The notes: generated by a model not told the origin, from the sequence alone. DNA of 64,000 bases from an uncultured Spirochaetales bacterium (GCA_949285905.1 CASDZV010000013.1:1-64000), one strand, 5' to 3'. Shown: positions 16,273 to 25,841, counted from the stretch's first letter. Translations and numbers: made by a program.

Positions 16273-17493
16273 TCAATATGCAGCGTTAAGCCATTCGATT
16301 CCATCAATCTGTACTGTGAAGTACGGAGCAGACTGGAATACTGACTCATGGAATGCGCCATCATATACAGCTTCTTCAGAATCTGCAGTGAAGTCACCAT
16401 CTGTATCAAGTGCGAATGCATGTGTGAGCTCTTCACCACCGACTGTGAATGTGCTTGTATCAAATACCTGGAGAGAACCGTCAGCGATAGCTGCTTCGAC
16501 CTCTGCAATCTTCTCTGCTGTTCCAGGTGCTGCAATAGCTTCATTGAGCGGTGTCATAACGACAGCACCCTCACCCATGCCTGCACACCAGTCCTGAGGA
16601 ATCTCTTCGCCATTTACATATGCCTTGATAGCTTCATAGAAGTAAATTGCCCAGTCGATTCTTGTGGAAATGAGAGAAGCATTAGGTGCGATTCCTGTCA
16701 TGTCATTGTTGTATCCTGTGTGGAATACACCGCGGGACTGTGCAGCTGTTGCAGGAGTTGTATTGTCAGAATGCTGGGAAATCATCACACAGCCCTGATC
16801 TGCAAGTGCGAGTGCGGCATCAGACTCTGCTGTTGCATCAGACCATGAACCTACGAATGAAACTTTCATAGTCACAGATGGGCAAACAGATCTTGCGCCG
16901 AGGAAGTATGATGTGAAACCTGAGATAACCTCTGCGAATGAGTAAGCACCGACGTAACCGATGATAGCCTCATCTGGTTCAATCTGTCCCTCGTCAATCA
17001 TCTGCTGAAGCTTCATACCTGCAACAACACCTGCGATATATCTGCCTTCAAAGATATTCGCAAACGCGTTGTGGGTATTCTCTCTTCCATCAAATGCGGA
17101 AGCGCAGTTCGTGCAGCTGATGAACTCAATCTCTGGATAGTCATCAACAACTTCAAGCATGAACGGTTCGAAACCATAGCTGTTGTTGATAATAATCTGG
17201 CATCCTTCCTCAGCAGCCTCGATATTGGCATCTGTACATGTTGCATCCTCTCCGATGTTGTACTTTGTCACCCACTCGACATTGATGCCATCAGCTTTCA
17301 GCATTTCTGTAGCCTCATCACGACCCCTGATGAAGTTGTAGGTGTATCCCTGGTCATTTTCATCACCGATACAAAGAAGACCTACTTTAACAGTGTTGGG
17401 GTCAGTCGCTGCTGCAGTCTCTCCGCTGCCACTTGCAAAAACAAAGCTGGAAAGAAGCATCAGAGTAATAAGAACGAACGATAATTTTTTCAT
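16273..17493 (-). CDS. BMP-family ABC transporter substrate-binding protein (nucleoside type)
   Basis: 406-residue exported protein with signal peptide MKKLSFVLITLMLLSSFVFASG and then SGETAAATDPNTVKVGLL. The body is the Bmp/PnrA/TmpC fold, with GDENDQGYTYNFIRGRDEA, IINNSYGFEPF, EGRYIAGVVAGMKL and a late DWAIYFYEAIKAYVNGEEIPQ. Homologues such as TmpC of Treponema pallidum bind purine nucleosides. No lipobox cysteine is present. It is the 3'-most gene of the cluster, 141 bp after the second permease, and has its own promoter candidate. The transporter genes upstream match this family. Confidence 0.9.
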   Translation of the reverse strand: MKKLSFVLITLMLLSSFVFASGSGETAAATDPNTVKVGLLCIGDENDQGYTYNFIRGRDEATEMLKADGINVEWVTKYNIGEDATCTDANIEAAEEGCQIIINNSYGFEPFMLEVVDDYPEIEFISCTNCASAFDGRENTHNAFANIFEGRYIAGVVAGMKLQQMIDEGQIEPDEAIIGYVGAYSFAEVISGFTSYFLGARSVCPSVTMKVSFVGSWSDATAESDAALALADQGCVMISQHSDNTTPATAAQSRGVFHTGYNNDMTGIAPNASLISTRIDWAIYFYEAIKAYVNGEEIPQDWCAGMGEGAVVMTPLNEAIAAPGTAEKIAEVEAAIADGSLQVFDTSTFTVGGEELTHAFALDTDGDFTADSEEAVYDGAFHESVFQSAPYFTVQIDGIEWLNAAY

Positions 17494-17534
17494 ATACTCT
17501 CCTTTCGGTCTCTATGATCGGAAACCTTAATTAG

Positions 17535-17562
17535 ATTCTATCAGATATACTCTGTTTCGCAA
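17535..17562 (-). promoter_or_regulatory. Candidate promoter of the BMP binding-protein gene
   Basis: On the minus strand TTGCGA (complement of 17557-17562) and TAGAAT (complement of 17535-17540) are separated by 16 bases. This would let the binding protein be made in excess of the permeases and ATPase encoded upstream. Confidence 0.5.
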
Positions 17563-17634
17563 ACGTTAAAACATTGATACGAAACCATTAAGTAGACTTT
17601 TCTGTGCAAAATAGTACATATTATGCACTCTCTT

Positions 17635-18618
17635 TCAACGCTCCTCCCTGAAGTAGTTGTTTCCAAGCGATGCCGGCGGCTGCTTATCACGGCTGTTACG
17701 CATACTGGTGAAGACGAGAACAATGACTGTCACGATATAAGGCAGGATTTTATACAGCTCCGTCGGTATGAACGGAATAGAAACCCTGAGATACATAATC
17801 ATCATCGCGCCGAAGAGAACAGATCCCCAGATAGCATTGAGAGGCCTCCATATACAGAAAATTACCAGTGCGACTGCAAGCCAGCCGACACCTGAGAGTC
17901 CCTCATGGTTCCATACGCATCCTGCGGTTGTCATGATATATACCATGCCTCCGATAGCGGATATTCCACCTCCTATGATTGTGGCAAGGTATTTATATTT
18001 CGTGATATTAATACCTGCGGCATCGGACGTGGATGGGGATTCCCCGACTGCTGTCAGATAAAGGCCATACCGTGTCTTTTTCAGGAAGAGGAACATGAGA
18101 ACAGCAACTACAACAGCCAGGTAGAAAAACACTGTATGCGAGAAGAGAACTCTTCCTATGACAGGGATATCAATCAGGGCCTTAGGGAATATGGAAGCGG
18201 AGAAGGCATCCTTCAGATTATTGCTCAATGCCACATATCCACCTTCGCTGACTCTCATGAACTCTCCGACAAACTGTCCTATGCCTGTGCCGAATATTGA
18301 AAGTGCAAGACCTGTCACATTCTGATTAGCACGCAACGTGATGGTAAGGAAGCTGTATATGGCCGAGGCTGCCATTCCGGCTGCAAACGCGGCAAGAATG
18401 GCAATGATGATTGCAAGAGGTCCTGACGCAGCTCCGGCCGCAGCCTTCTCATAATAGAATGCACCAGCAAGACCGAATGCGCCGCCCATGTACATAATAC
18501 CTTCAACGCCGAGGTTCAGATTGCCAGATTTCTCAGTAAGTATCTCACCAAGCGTTCCGTACATAAGGACCGTACCGAATGTTACGGCAGCAACGATAAG
18601 AGTAATAAGCGTTGTCAT
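17635..18618 (-). CDS. Nucleoside-type ABC transporter permease, second subunit
   Basis: 327-residue membrane protein of the branched-chain/ribose permease superfamily, closest in pattern to NupQ/YufQ: GTVLMYGTLGEILTEKSGNLNLGVEGIMYMGG, here the nucleotide-free early core shared by BMP-linked permeases. Eight or more helices are evident. Its start overlaps the stop of the first permease by 4 bp. It should pair with that permease and the duplicated ATPase. Confidence 0.88.
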   Translation of the reverse strand: MTTLITLIVAAVTFGTVLMYGTLGEILTEKSGNLNLGVEGIMYMGGAFGLAGAFYYEKAAAGAASGPLAIIIAILAAFAAGMAASAIYSFLTITLRANQNVTGLALSIFGTGIGQFVGEFMRVSEGGYVALSNNLKDAFSASIFPKALIDIPVIGRVLFSHTVFFYLAVVVAVLMFLFLKKTRYGLYLTAVGESPSTSDAAGINITKYKYLATIIGGGISAIGGMVYIMTTAGCVWNHEGLSGVGWLAVALVIFCIWRPLNAIWGSVLFGAMMIMYLRVSIPFIPTELYKILPYIVTVIVLVFTSMRNSRDKQPPASLGNNYFREER

Positions 18619-19706
18619 GCTTTCACCTCCTTCTCCTTATGACGGAAGATAAGCTTATAGTTAATGAAGAACTCACAGCTGAGCATGCAGAACAGGAGAA
18701 TACCTGTGATGATATCTGCAATCGATGCAGGGACTTCCATTCTTGTCTGAAGTGTGTTGGAGCCTTTTTCCAGGATAGCGAGAATCATTGAGATTGCTAT
18801 CATTGCAAATGAATTCAGCTGTGAAAGCCATGCAACTGTAATAGATGTGAATCCAACACCATTCGCAACACCGCTATAGAGAGTGAAATTCGATCCGGAG
18901 ACAATGATGAAACCAACAAGACCGCTGATCGCACCGGACAGGAACATCGTACGTACAATGATCCAGCCAACATTCATACCAGCATACCGTGCCGTATTCA
19001 CAGAGTCTCCAATGACTGCAATTTCATAACCCTGCTTGGTTTTTGTCATATAGATATACATCAGAACAACAAGCACCAGCGCAATAATCCAGCCACAGTT
19101 TATACCAAGCACAGTCGGCAATCGCGCAGCATCATTGAACATAGGAATAAGCTGTGAGCCTTTTCTTCCTTCCCATGGACCCCCCTGAAGCCATGCCACG
19201 ATACCGATAGCTATGTAATTCATCATCAGCGTGAAAAGCGTCTCATTCGTATTCCATTTCGCCTTGAAAAAGGCAGGAATGACTGCCCATATACCACCAG
19301 CAAGGGCTCCGAAGAGTGCCATAATAATAAGAAGAGGCACATGTGGGATCTTATTGTACCAGTATAGCGCGAAGTATGTGGCAGCCATTGCACCCATCGT
19401 AATCTGCCCCTCTGCACCGATATTCCAGAACTTCATCTTGAAACAAGGTGCTATAGCAAGAGCGCAACCGAGAAGAGGAATCGCTGTACGGATTGTCTGC
19501 CTCAGGTATACAGGTCTGGAAACTGAGCCCTGGATGATGACACCATAGGCTTCAGCAGGATTGGTTCCTGTCAAAAGCATCGGCAGACAACCTAGAATCA
19601 GGGCAACGACTATCGACCCAACACGGATAAACCACATACTGCGACGGCTCATCTCAGATCGCTTTGCAAGACGAACCAGAGGTGTTCTGTTTTCTGCACT
19701 CATCAT
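18615..19706 (-). CDS. Nucleoside-type ABC transporter permease, first subunit
   Basis: 363-residue membrane protein of the NupP/YufP type, with the family stretch FWNIGAEGQITMGAMAATYFAL and a long first periplasmic loop. It forms a heterodimeric channel with the next gene product. Two ATG codons in a row overlap the ATPase stop; GGAGG lies a few bases before them, so the true start is 19706 or 19703. Confidence 0.88.
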   Translation of the reverse strand: MMSAENRTPLVRLAKRSEMSRRSMWFIRVGSIVVALILGCLPMLLTGTNPAEAYGVIIQGSVSRPVYLRQTIRTAIPLLGCALAIAPCFKMKFWNIGAEGQITMGAMAATYFALYWYNKIPHVPLLIIMALFGALAGGIWAVIPAFFKAKWNTNETLFTLMMNYIAIGIVAWLQGGPWEGRKGSQLIPMFNDAARLPTVLGINCGWIIALVLVVLMYIYMTKTKQGYEIAVIGDSVNTARYAGMNVGWIIVRTMFLSGAISGLVGFIIVSGSNFTLYSGVANGVGFTSITVAWLSQLNSFAMIAISMILAILEKGSNTLQTRMEVPASIADIITGILLFCMLSCEFFINYKLIFRHKEKEVKA

Positions 19707-21232
19707 TTCTCCTCCTTTGCGTTGAACTGGGTCATCAGGAGGCCAACCTCTTCCTTTGTCGTCGTCCTTGCATCGACAACACCTGCTACCTGACCACCGC
19801 AGAGGACAAGAATCCTGTCCGCCAGCTCCAGAAGCACATCCAGATCCTCTCCGACATAGAGGACAGCAACACCCTTCATCTTCTGTTCCGTCAGAAGGTT
19901 GTAAATTGTATACGATGTGTTGATATCCAGACCTCTGACAGCATAAGCGGTCATCAGCACCTCAGGCTCGCTGGCTATCTCCCTGCCAACGAGAACCTTC
20001 TGCACATTTCCTCCGGAGAGACGGCGCACAGGGTAGTTCACATCAGGAGTGATCACATCAAGCTCTTCAAGAACTTTATTCGCAAGCGCTTCCGGCTCCT
20101 TCTTCTGCAAAAGAGCACCTTTTCCTTTCTTCCATGACCGGAGAAGCATGTTTCCTGTCATACCCATGGAACCAACAAGGCCCATTCCAAGCCTGTCTTC
20201 AGGTACGAAAGCCATGCCGACACCAGTCTGCCTTATTTTCTTCGGCGTCTTACCGACAAGCTCAACTTCAGTGCCATCTCCTTGTATGAATCGGATACTG
20301 CCATCTTTCACAGGATAGAGCCCGATGATGGCTTCCAGAAGCTCCTTCTGACCGGAACCAGAGATACCAGCGACACCGAGAATCTCTCCGGTATTGGCTA
20401 TGAAAGAAACAGAATCAAGGCGTTTAACACCTTCTTCATCGATACATGTCAGATTCTCAACTATGAGCTTTCTCTTTGGATCAGAGTAAACAGGCCTGTC
20501 AATATTAAGCGTGACAGCATGCCCTACCATCATATCTGTAAGAGCTTGCGGATTTGTCTCAGAGGTCTTCACAGTCCCTATCAGCTTGCCCTTTCTCAGT
20601 ACTGTGACTTTATCAGAGACTTCCATAACCTCATTAAGCTTATGTGTGATGATGACAATTGCCTTGCCATCCGCCTTCATGGCAGCAAGAATCGCAAAGA
20701 GTTTCTTTGTCTCCTGAGGTGTAAGAACAGCAGTAGGCTCATCAAGAATGAGGATATCCGCACCGCGGTAGAGAACTTTGACAATCTCCACAGTCTGCTT
20801 CTGGGAGATGGACATATCGTACACTTTCTCTGACGGATCAATTTCAAACCCATAGCGTGAACAGATTTCAGCAACCTTGTTCTCCGCCTGTTTCAGGTCC
20901 ATACGCCCATCATCAAGCCCCAGTATGATATTCTCTGTCGAGGTGAAGACTTCAACAAGCTTATAATGCTGATGAATCATTCCTATACCATATTCATAGG
21001 CTTCTCTTGGAGAGCGGATGTAAATCTGGCTGCCATCCTTGTAAATTTCGCCTTCATCTGGCTGATAAATCCCGGAAAGCATATTCATGAGAGTGGTTTT
21101 ACCGCTGCCGTTCTCACCAAGAAGTGCAAGTATCTCGCCACGATTGATTGTGAAATCAATGCTATCATTGGCAATAACCTGCCCGAAACACTTGGTAATG
21201 CCCTTCATTTCAATTGCCGAGTTCTTTTCCAA
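19703..21232 (-). CDS. Nucleoside-type ABC transporter ATPase with two nucleotide-binding domains
   Basis: 509 residues with two ATPase domains in one chain (RbsA/NupO type). Domain 1 has Walker A GENGSGKTTL and Walker B LILDEPTAVL. Domain 2 starts near 255, with GISGSGQKELLEA at the Walker A position and LSGGNVQKVLVGREIASEPEVLM, followed by TAYAVRGLD in place of the usual DEPT-R-G-D; the second site is therefore probably not a full ATPase, as is common in this family. The start is TTG at 21232, with AGAGGT six bases upstream. Confidence 0.92.
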   Translation of the reverse strand: MEKNSAIEMKGITKCFGQVIANDSIDFTINRGEILALLGENGSGKTTLMNMLSGIYQPDEGEIYKDGSQIYIRSPREAYEYGIGMIHQHYKLVEVFTSTENIILGLDDGRMDLKQAENKVAEICSRYGFEIDPSEKVYDMSISQKQTVEIVKVLYRGADILILDEPTAVLTPQETKKLFAILAAMKADGKAIVIITHKLNEVMEVSDKVTVLRKGKLIGTVKTSETNPQALTDMMVGHAVTLNIDRPVYSDPKRKLIVENLTCIDEEGVKRLDSVSFIANTGEILGVAGISGSGQKELLEAIIGLYPVKDGSIRFIQGDGTEVELVGKTPKKIRQTGVGMAFVPEDRLGMGLVGSMGMTGNMLLRSWKKGKGALLQKKEPEALANKVLEELDVITPDVNYPVRRLSGGNVQKVLVGREIASEPEVLMTAYAVRGLDINTSYTIYNLLTEQKMKGVAVLYVGEDLDVLLELADRILVLCGGQVAGVVDARTTTKEEVGLLMTQFNAKEEK

Positions 21233-21319
21233 GTCCTTACCTCTCGGCTTTATCTTAGCACAGCTTTCTCACCGGAATGAAACAAAATGCAACAGATGTA
21301 CAAATTCTTTGAAAAATGT

Positions 21320-22423
21320 TCAGCTATTTCCATCCCACGGAAAACCAGAAAATACAGGTTTCCCGGTATAGCGCCTTGCTTCCTCTTTTCCCCGCATTAC
21401 CCTCAGCACCCTAAAGGCCAGCTCCTCCTGCTCCACTTCCCCCGGGTAGACTGTGACAGGAGCTATCCATGAACAGCGCTTCACTATACCATCGACTATT
21501 GACTTGTAACGTACAAGACCTCCTGTGAGAAGAATGGCGTCAACATTGCCTTCCAGTACAGTGGCCATTGATCCTATGGATTTTGAAATCTGGTAAATCA
21601 TAGTCTCCCAGACAAGTGCAGCATGCTCATCGCCTTTCTCGGCAAGTGCATGGACTTTAGAAGCATCGGATGTACCGAAATGGCTCACAAATCCCCCAGA
21701 GCGCGAACACATCGCCTCCATCTCCTGCGGCTTATGATTCTCAAGATAACGTGCAGTCTCCATGATAGGAATCGAGCCAAGCCGTGTTGGTGTGAAAGGA
21801 CCATCGCCTCCCGCCCCCTCTGTACCGTCAATCATCCTCCCCTTTCTGTGTGCAGATATCGTAATACCTCCATCAATATGGGAAACAATGAAAGAGCAGT
21901 CTTCGTAACATTTTCCAAGCTTTGCGGCATGAATGCGAGCTATACCCTTCTGATTAAGAACATGGGACTGCGCCCTTCTATAAATGCCTTTCACACCTGT
22001 GATGCGTGCAAGAGGTATGAATTCATCGACATTTGTCGGATTGAGCGTGAACATCGGTTTTGACAGCTCTGTACCGAACTCGTAAGCCATCATCACACCG
22101 AGTTTTGCCGGATGATCGCTGCCGCCCTTGTCATCACGTGTATCTTCATAAAGCCTCTGGTCGATGTACATGACTCCCTCGCATTGCGAATAAGCAGTTC
22201 CACCCCGTCCGACAAAGACATCAATTGATGAAAGTGGGATATCATGCTTTTCCAGAAGATTCATCACAACATTCTTTCTGAACGGAAGCTGGTCATTCAC
22301 ACAGTTGAAAGCAAGAAGTACGGGAGCATCATGAAATACGCTCTCAGTGAAGACTGCGATCTCATCATCGAACACACTCACCTTTGTCGACGTCGAACCG
22401 GGGTTGATTATCAGAAGTCTCAT
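21320..22423 (-). CDS. buk: Butyrate kinase family acyl kinase
   Basis: 367 residues of the acetate/butyrate kinase (ASKHA) fold: it begins MRLLIINPGSTSTKVSVFDD, with GRGGTAYSQCEGVMYID, FIVSHIDGGITISAHRKG and ILLTGGLVRYKSI, typical of Buk rather than AckA. It makes ATP from butyryl-, isobutyryl- or a similar acyl phosphate. No phosphotransbutyrylase gene lies beside it. Its start is only 36 bp from the divergent gtrA-like start and no ribosome site precedes the ATG. The reading frame is open further upstream, but that part bears no family sequence. Confidence 0.88.
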   Translation of the reverse strand: MRLLIINPGSTSTKVSVFDDEIAVFTESVFHDAPVLLAFNCVNDQLPFRKNVVMNLLEKHDIPLSSIDVFVGRGGTAYSQCEGVMYIDQRLYEDTRDDKGGSDHPAKLGVMMAYEFGTELSKPMFTLNPTNVDEFIPLARITGVKGIYRRAQSHVLNQKGIARIHAAKLGKCYEDCSFIVSHIDGGITISAHRKGRMIDGTEGAGGDGPFTPTRLGSIPIMETARYLENHKPQEMEAMCSRSGGFVSHFGTSDASKVHALAEKGDEHAALVWETMIYQISKSIGSMATVLEGNVDAILLTGGLVRYKSIVDGIVKRCSWIAPVTVYPGEVEQEELAFRVLRVMRGKEEARRYTGKPVFSGFPWDGNS

Positions 22424-22428
22424 GACAA

Positions 22429-22434
22429 TATAAT
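22429..22434 (+). promoter_or_regulatory. Candidate -10 box of the gtrA-like gene
   Basis: A perfect TATAAT lies 26 bases before the ATG at 22460, with TTGATT 19 bases upstream of it inside the first codons of the divergent butyrate kinase gene. The 36-bp gap must hold both promoters. Confidence 0.4.
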
Positions 22435-22459
22435 ACAATGCTTCTACAATACATGCAGG

Positions 22460-22864
22460 ATGAAAGGAATACATATTCACAAGGATTTCTTCGTTTACTG
22501 CATCTTCGGCGCCATGGCTACCGGAGTGAATATGCTCAGCTATGAGCTTTTCTATGCCAGATGGCATATTCCCAATACTCTTTCCGTATTTCTTGCATGG
22601 GTTGCAGCTGTCACCTTTGCTTTCTTCACGAATAAATTCATTGTCTTCCGCGTGAAAGGCACCGAAAACAGACATAACATCATTGAAGAGCTTCTCTACT
22701 TTTACTTCTGCCGTGCAGCAAGCGGCGTCCTAGATATCATCATCATGTTCATCACCGTAAGCCTTCTTGGATGGAATCACACACTCTGGAAGTTCATCTC
22801 AAACCTTGTCATGGGTGTATGCAACTATCTTGCGGGACGATTATTCATCTTTGCTAAGAAGTGA
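22460..22864 (+). CDS. GtrA-like membrane protein
   Basis: 134 residues with four predicted membrane helices and the GtrA marks: FFVYCIFGAMATGVNMLSYE in helix 1 and TFAFFTNKFIVFR between helices 2 and 3, ending NYLAGRLFIFAKK. Family members are thought to move lipid-linked sugars across the inner membrane for surface glycan modification. No glycosyltransferase lies beside it. The promoter of the lysine operon follows immediately. Confidence 0.85.
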   Translation: MKGIHIHKDFFVYCIFGAMATGVNMLSYELFYARWHIPNTLSVFLAWVAAVTFAFFTNKFIVFRVKGTENRHNIIEELLYFYFCRAASGVLDIIIMFITVSLLGWNHTLWKFISNLVMGVCNYLAGRLFIFAKK

Positions 22865-22868
22865 CAAT

Positions 22869-22898
22869 TTGTTATAAAAATAACATATATGTTATAAT
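22869..22898 (+). promoter_or_regulatory. Promoter of the lysine operon
   Basis: TTGTTA (22869-22874) and a perfect TATAAT (22893-22898) are 18 bases apart. The start point near 22905 gives a leader of about 44 bases with AAGGAAGG before the dapB ATG, too short for a lysine riboswitch. Confidence 0.65.
22880..22895. promoter_or_regulatory. 16-bp perfect palindrome in the lysine operon promoter
   Basis: ATAACATATATGTTAT is its own reverse complement and covers most of the spacer and the first bases of the -10 box. A repressor dimer bound there would block RNA polymerase. Its regulator is not evident in the window. Confidence 0.55.
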
Positions 22899-22948
22899 AT
22901 AGACATTATTGTTAATAAAGGCTATTCTATACCCGAAAGGAAGGTTAT

Positions 22949-23710
22949 ATGAGAATAGCACTCGTCGGGTACGGCAGAATGGGAAAGATGTTACAGTCAC
23001 TCATTTATGAGTCTTCTGATACACTGTCAGCTATCATCGACCCATATGTGAATGACGAAGCAGTGACAACGGGCACTCTGTCTGATGAAGCACTTGGAAA
23101 AGCAGATGTGGCTATTGACTTCTCTTCTCCGGATTCCATCATGCAAAATATTGCGTTCTATACGGAACACAGCATCCCTGCAGTCATCGGAACTACAGGA
23201 TGGAATGAAAAAGAAAGATACGTGAAGGAAGATACAGAAGAAAAAGGTGGAAAGCTCATCGCTTCCGGGAATTTCTCAATCGGTGTCTCTGTTTTCCTCA
23301 AACTTGCTGAAAAGGCTGGAGAGATTATAAACAACATTCCTTCCTACGATGTTTCCATCAGCGAAATACACCACAGAGGGAAGGCAGATGCACCATCTGG
23401 TACAGCACTGATGGCAGCTGAGAAACTTCTGAAGACAGTAGGGCGGAAAAAAGCACTCCAGATCGGAAATCCGGACGGGCGTATCACTGAAGACAGAATC
23501 AATGTCTCATCTGTCCGCATCGGAAGCGTCCCAGGGATACACACAATATTAATCGACAGCAGTGCAGACACTATCGAGATAACCCACACTGCACGAAGCA
23601 GGGAAGGTTTTGCAGAAGGTGCTCTCAGAGCGGCAAGATGGCTTGTCTCAAAACCGGCAGGCTTCTACACAATGGACGACTTTGTCTCGGATTTACTTGG
23701 AGGAATATGA
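22949..23710 (+). CDS. dapB: 4-hydroxy-tetrahydrodipicolinate reductase
   Basis: 253 residues. It reduces hydroxy-tetrahydrodipicolinate with NAD(P)H in lysine and diaminopimelate synthesis. N-terminal Rossmann motif VGYGRMGKML (6-15), then DVAIDFSSPD, VIGTTGW, and the catalytic signature EIHHRGKADAPSGTA in the C-terminal domain. It is the first gene of the operon dapB-dapA-dapL-lysA, with 1-4 bp overlaps throughout. Confidence 0.96.
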   Translation: MRIALVGYGRMGKMLQSLIYESSDTLSAIIDPYVNDEAVTTGTLSDEALGKADVAIDFSSPDSIMQNIAFYTEHSIPAVIGTTGWNEKERYVKEDTEEKGGKLIASGNFSIGVSVFLKLAEKAGEIINNIPSYDVSISEIHHRGKADAPSGTALMAAEKLLKTVGRKKALQIGNPDGRITEDRINVSSVRIGSVPGIHTILIDSSADTIEITHTARSREGFAEGALRAARWLVSKPAGFYTMDDFVSDLLGGI

Positions 23711-24612
23711 TGCAGGCAAAAGGCGTATATACAGCACTTATCACACCATTTACAGATCTTGGCACAGTTGACTATCAGGCGCTGGAGAAAATCGTCAACG
23801 AACAGATAGACCAGGGCATTGACGGCCTTGTCCCATGTGGGACCACCGGGGAAAGCCCCACTTTGTCACACGAAGAGCATGACAGGGTCATTGCCCAGAC
23901 AGTCAAATATGCCGCTGGACGCGTTCCTGTCATTGCAGGGACTGGATCCAATGCGACAACGGAAGCAATAAGACTTTCGCAGCATGCGGAAGATTCAGGA
24001 GCGGACGCTGTGCTTCTTGTGAATCCTTATTACAACAAACCGACACAGAAGGGGCTGTACCTCCATTTCAAAGCCATTGCCGACTCTGTCAAGATTCCAT
24101 GCATCCTCTATAACATCAAAGGACGCACCGGAGTGAATCTGGAGACAGAGACACTGGAAAGACTTTCCTGTGACTGCAGTAACATCGTGGCAGTAAAGGA
24201 AGCGTCTGGGTCACTGGAACAGATGAAAGCTGTCATAGACAAGACAGAAGAGAACTTCTCTGTGCTCTCTGGCGACGACAACCTCGCCCTTGACCTGATA
24301 AAACTCGGCGGGGATGGTGTCATCTCTGTAGCCTCAAACCTCTTTCCGAAAGAGATGGTCAGAATGACACATGCGGCACTGGACGGAGACTGGGAAACAG
24401 CAGATAAGCTCGGACAATGGTTTGCACCATTCTTCTCGGCATGCTTCATTGAGACAAATCCTATTCCGATCAAGACTGCAATGGCTCACATGGGATGGTG
24501 CCGCGAATCATTCAGACTTCCTATGTGCTCACTTGAATCATCTGAACACCGTTCAAGACTTTTCTCAATCATCGAAAGCATGGCAGAGGATATAAAGGAG
24601 GGGAGAATCTGA
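23710..24612 (+). CDS. dapA: 4-hydroxy-tetrahydrodipicolinate synthase
   Basis: 300 residues, a TIM-barrel aldolase of the DapA family: GVYTALITPFTD, PCGTTGESPTLSHEEH, and the Schiff-base lysine in NIVAVKEASGS. It condenses pyruvate with aspartate semialdehyde. The usual YNVPGRTG is YNIKGRTG here; the active-site tyrosine and the RTG arginine are kept. Two ATG codons (23707, 23710) are possible; GGAGG is spaced best for 23710, which overlaps the dapB stop by one base. Confidence 0.94.
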   Translation: MQAKGVYTALITPFTDLGTVDYQALEKIVNEQIDQGIDGLVPCGTTGESPTLSHEEHDRVIAQTVKYAAGRVPVIAGTGSNATTEAIRLSQHAEDSGADAVLLVNPYYNKPTQKGLYLHFKAIADSVKIPCILYNIKGRTGVNLETETLERLSCDCSNIVAVKEASGSLEQMKAVIDKTEENFSVLSGDDNLALDLIKLGGDGVISVASNLFPKEMVRMTHAALDGDWETADKLGQWFAPFFSACFIETNPIPIKTAMAHMGWCRESFRLPMCSLESSEHRSRLFSIIESMAEDIKEGRI

Positions 24613-25841
24613 TGGCATCGGTTAATGAAGATTTTCTCAGGCTGCAATCTGGCTATCTCTTTCCAGAGGTTGCAAGGCGTATCAGGGCATGGCAGGAAAA
24701 GAACCCAGGGGAAGCTGTGATGAAGCTCTCCATCGGCAACACCACTGAAGCACTTACAAAGCACATCACAGAAGCAATGCACGCTAAAATCAATCTGCTT
24801 TCAGACAGAAAGACATATTCAGGATATGGCGATGAGCAGGGTGACACACCGCTCAGAGAAGCACTATGCAATCATTACAAGAAGGAGTATGGCGTATCGC
24901 TACCAGTCTCTGCATTCTTTGTCTCGGATGGTGCCAAAAGCGACGCAGGGAATATCCAGTCGATTTTCTCGCGCTCGTCAGTTCCTGCCATTCAGGATCC
25001 AGCCTACCCTGTCTATACAGACTCATCTGTCGCTGGAGGCCATACAGGAGACTACGACGAAGCAGCAGGAGGATACTCCGGCATTGTATACATGAAAGCA
25101 ACCAGGGAAAATGGATTCGTGGCAGAAGTTCCGAAAGCGCATGCCGATCTGATTTACCTCTGCTTTCCAAACAATCCGACAGGTGCTGTGGCGACAAAAG
25201 AACAGCTCAAGGCTTTTATCGACTATGCGCACAGAGAAAGAGCAATCATCATCTTTGACAGTGCTTACTCAGATTACATAGAAACTGAAGGAATCCCTCA
25301 TTCCATCTATGAAATAGAAGGTGCTGAGGATTGTGCTATTGAGATCGGCTCTTTTTCCAAGAATGCGGGCTTTACTGGCGTACGTCTCGGCTGGACGATT
25401 GTCCCAGAGGCTCTCAAATCTGATAACGCTGATACCGGAACCATCCACAGGTTATGGAACCGCAGACAGTGCACTTTCTTCAATGGTGCATCAAATATCG
25501 CACAGGCTGGAGGCCTGGCTGCACTCTCTGAAGAGGGAAGAAGGGAATGTCTTGGTCTTGTATCCTACTACAAGGAGAATGCAAGAATCATACTCAACGG
25601 AATGAAGGAGATAGGATTCGAATGCTATGGTGGCACTGATAGTCCATACATCTGGATGCGGTGTCCCGACGGCCTTTCCAGCTGGGATTTCTTCGATTTC
25701 CTCCTTGAAAAAGCGCATGTAGCAGTTACTCCAGGTTCAGGTTTCGGGAATGCAGGCGAAGGTTTTGTGCGGATTTCAGCATACGGACACAGGGAAGACA
25801 CGGAGAAAGCTGTAGCCGCAATCAGGGAGAACGCAGGATGA
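24612..25841 (+). CDS. dapL: LL-diaminopimelate aminotransferase
   Basis: 409-residue fold-type I PLP enzyme. It converts tetrahydrodipicolinate to LL-diaminopimelate in one step with glutamate, bypassing the acylated DapD/DapC/DapE route. DapL marks: an N-terminal FLRLQSGYLFPEVARRI, GDTPLREAL, CFPNNPTGAV, and the PLP lysine in GSFSKNAGFTGVRLGW. Its ATG overlaps the dapA TGA. The variant is typical of spirochaetes, chlamydiae, plants and several anaerobes. Confidence 0.94.
   Translation: MASVNEDFLRLQSGYLFPEVARRIRAWQEKNPGEAVMKLSIGNTTEALTKHITEAMHAKINLLSDRKTYSGYGDEQGDTPLREALCNHYKKEYGVSLPVSAFFVSDGAKSDAGNIQSIFSRSSVPAIQDPAYPVYTDSSVAGGHTGDYDEAAGGYSGIVYMKATRENGFVAEVPKAHADLIYLCFPNNPTGAVATKEQLKAFIDYAHRERAIIIFDSAYSDYIETEGIPHSIYEIEGAEDCAIEIGSFSKNAGFTGVRLGWTIVPEALKSDNADTGTIHRLWNRRQCTFFNGASNIAQAGGLAALSEEGRRECLGLVSYYKENARIILNGMKEIGFECYGGTDSPYIWMRCPDGLSSWDFFDFLLEKAHVAVTPGSGFGNAGEGFVRISAYGHREDTEKAVAAIRENAG

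Noticed and set aside
16348..16848. 166-codon plus-strand frame rich in cysteine
   Set aside because: It lies fully antisense to the BMP binding-protein gene, which has strong family sequence. The cysteine richness comes from reversed common codons; no ribosome site is present.
20282..20833. 183-codon plus-strand frame
   Set aside because: Antisense to the duplicated nucleoside-type ATPase; no start signal or domain.
22424..22675. Upstream extension of butyrate kinase by 84 residues
   Set aside because: The extension shows no kinase family sequence and overlaps the divergent gtrA-like gene; the family starts at MRLLIINPG.
22899..22948. Lysine riboswitch upstream of dapB
   Set aside because: The leader is only about 44 bases and lacks the five-helix structure; the same holds for the short gap before lysC.
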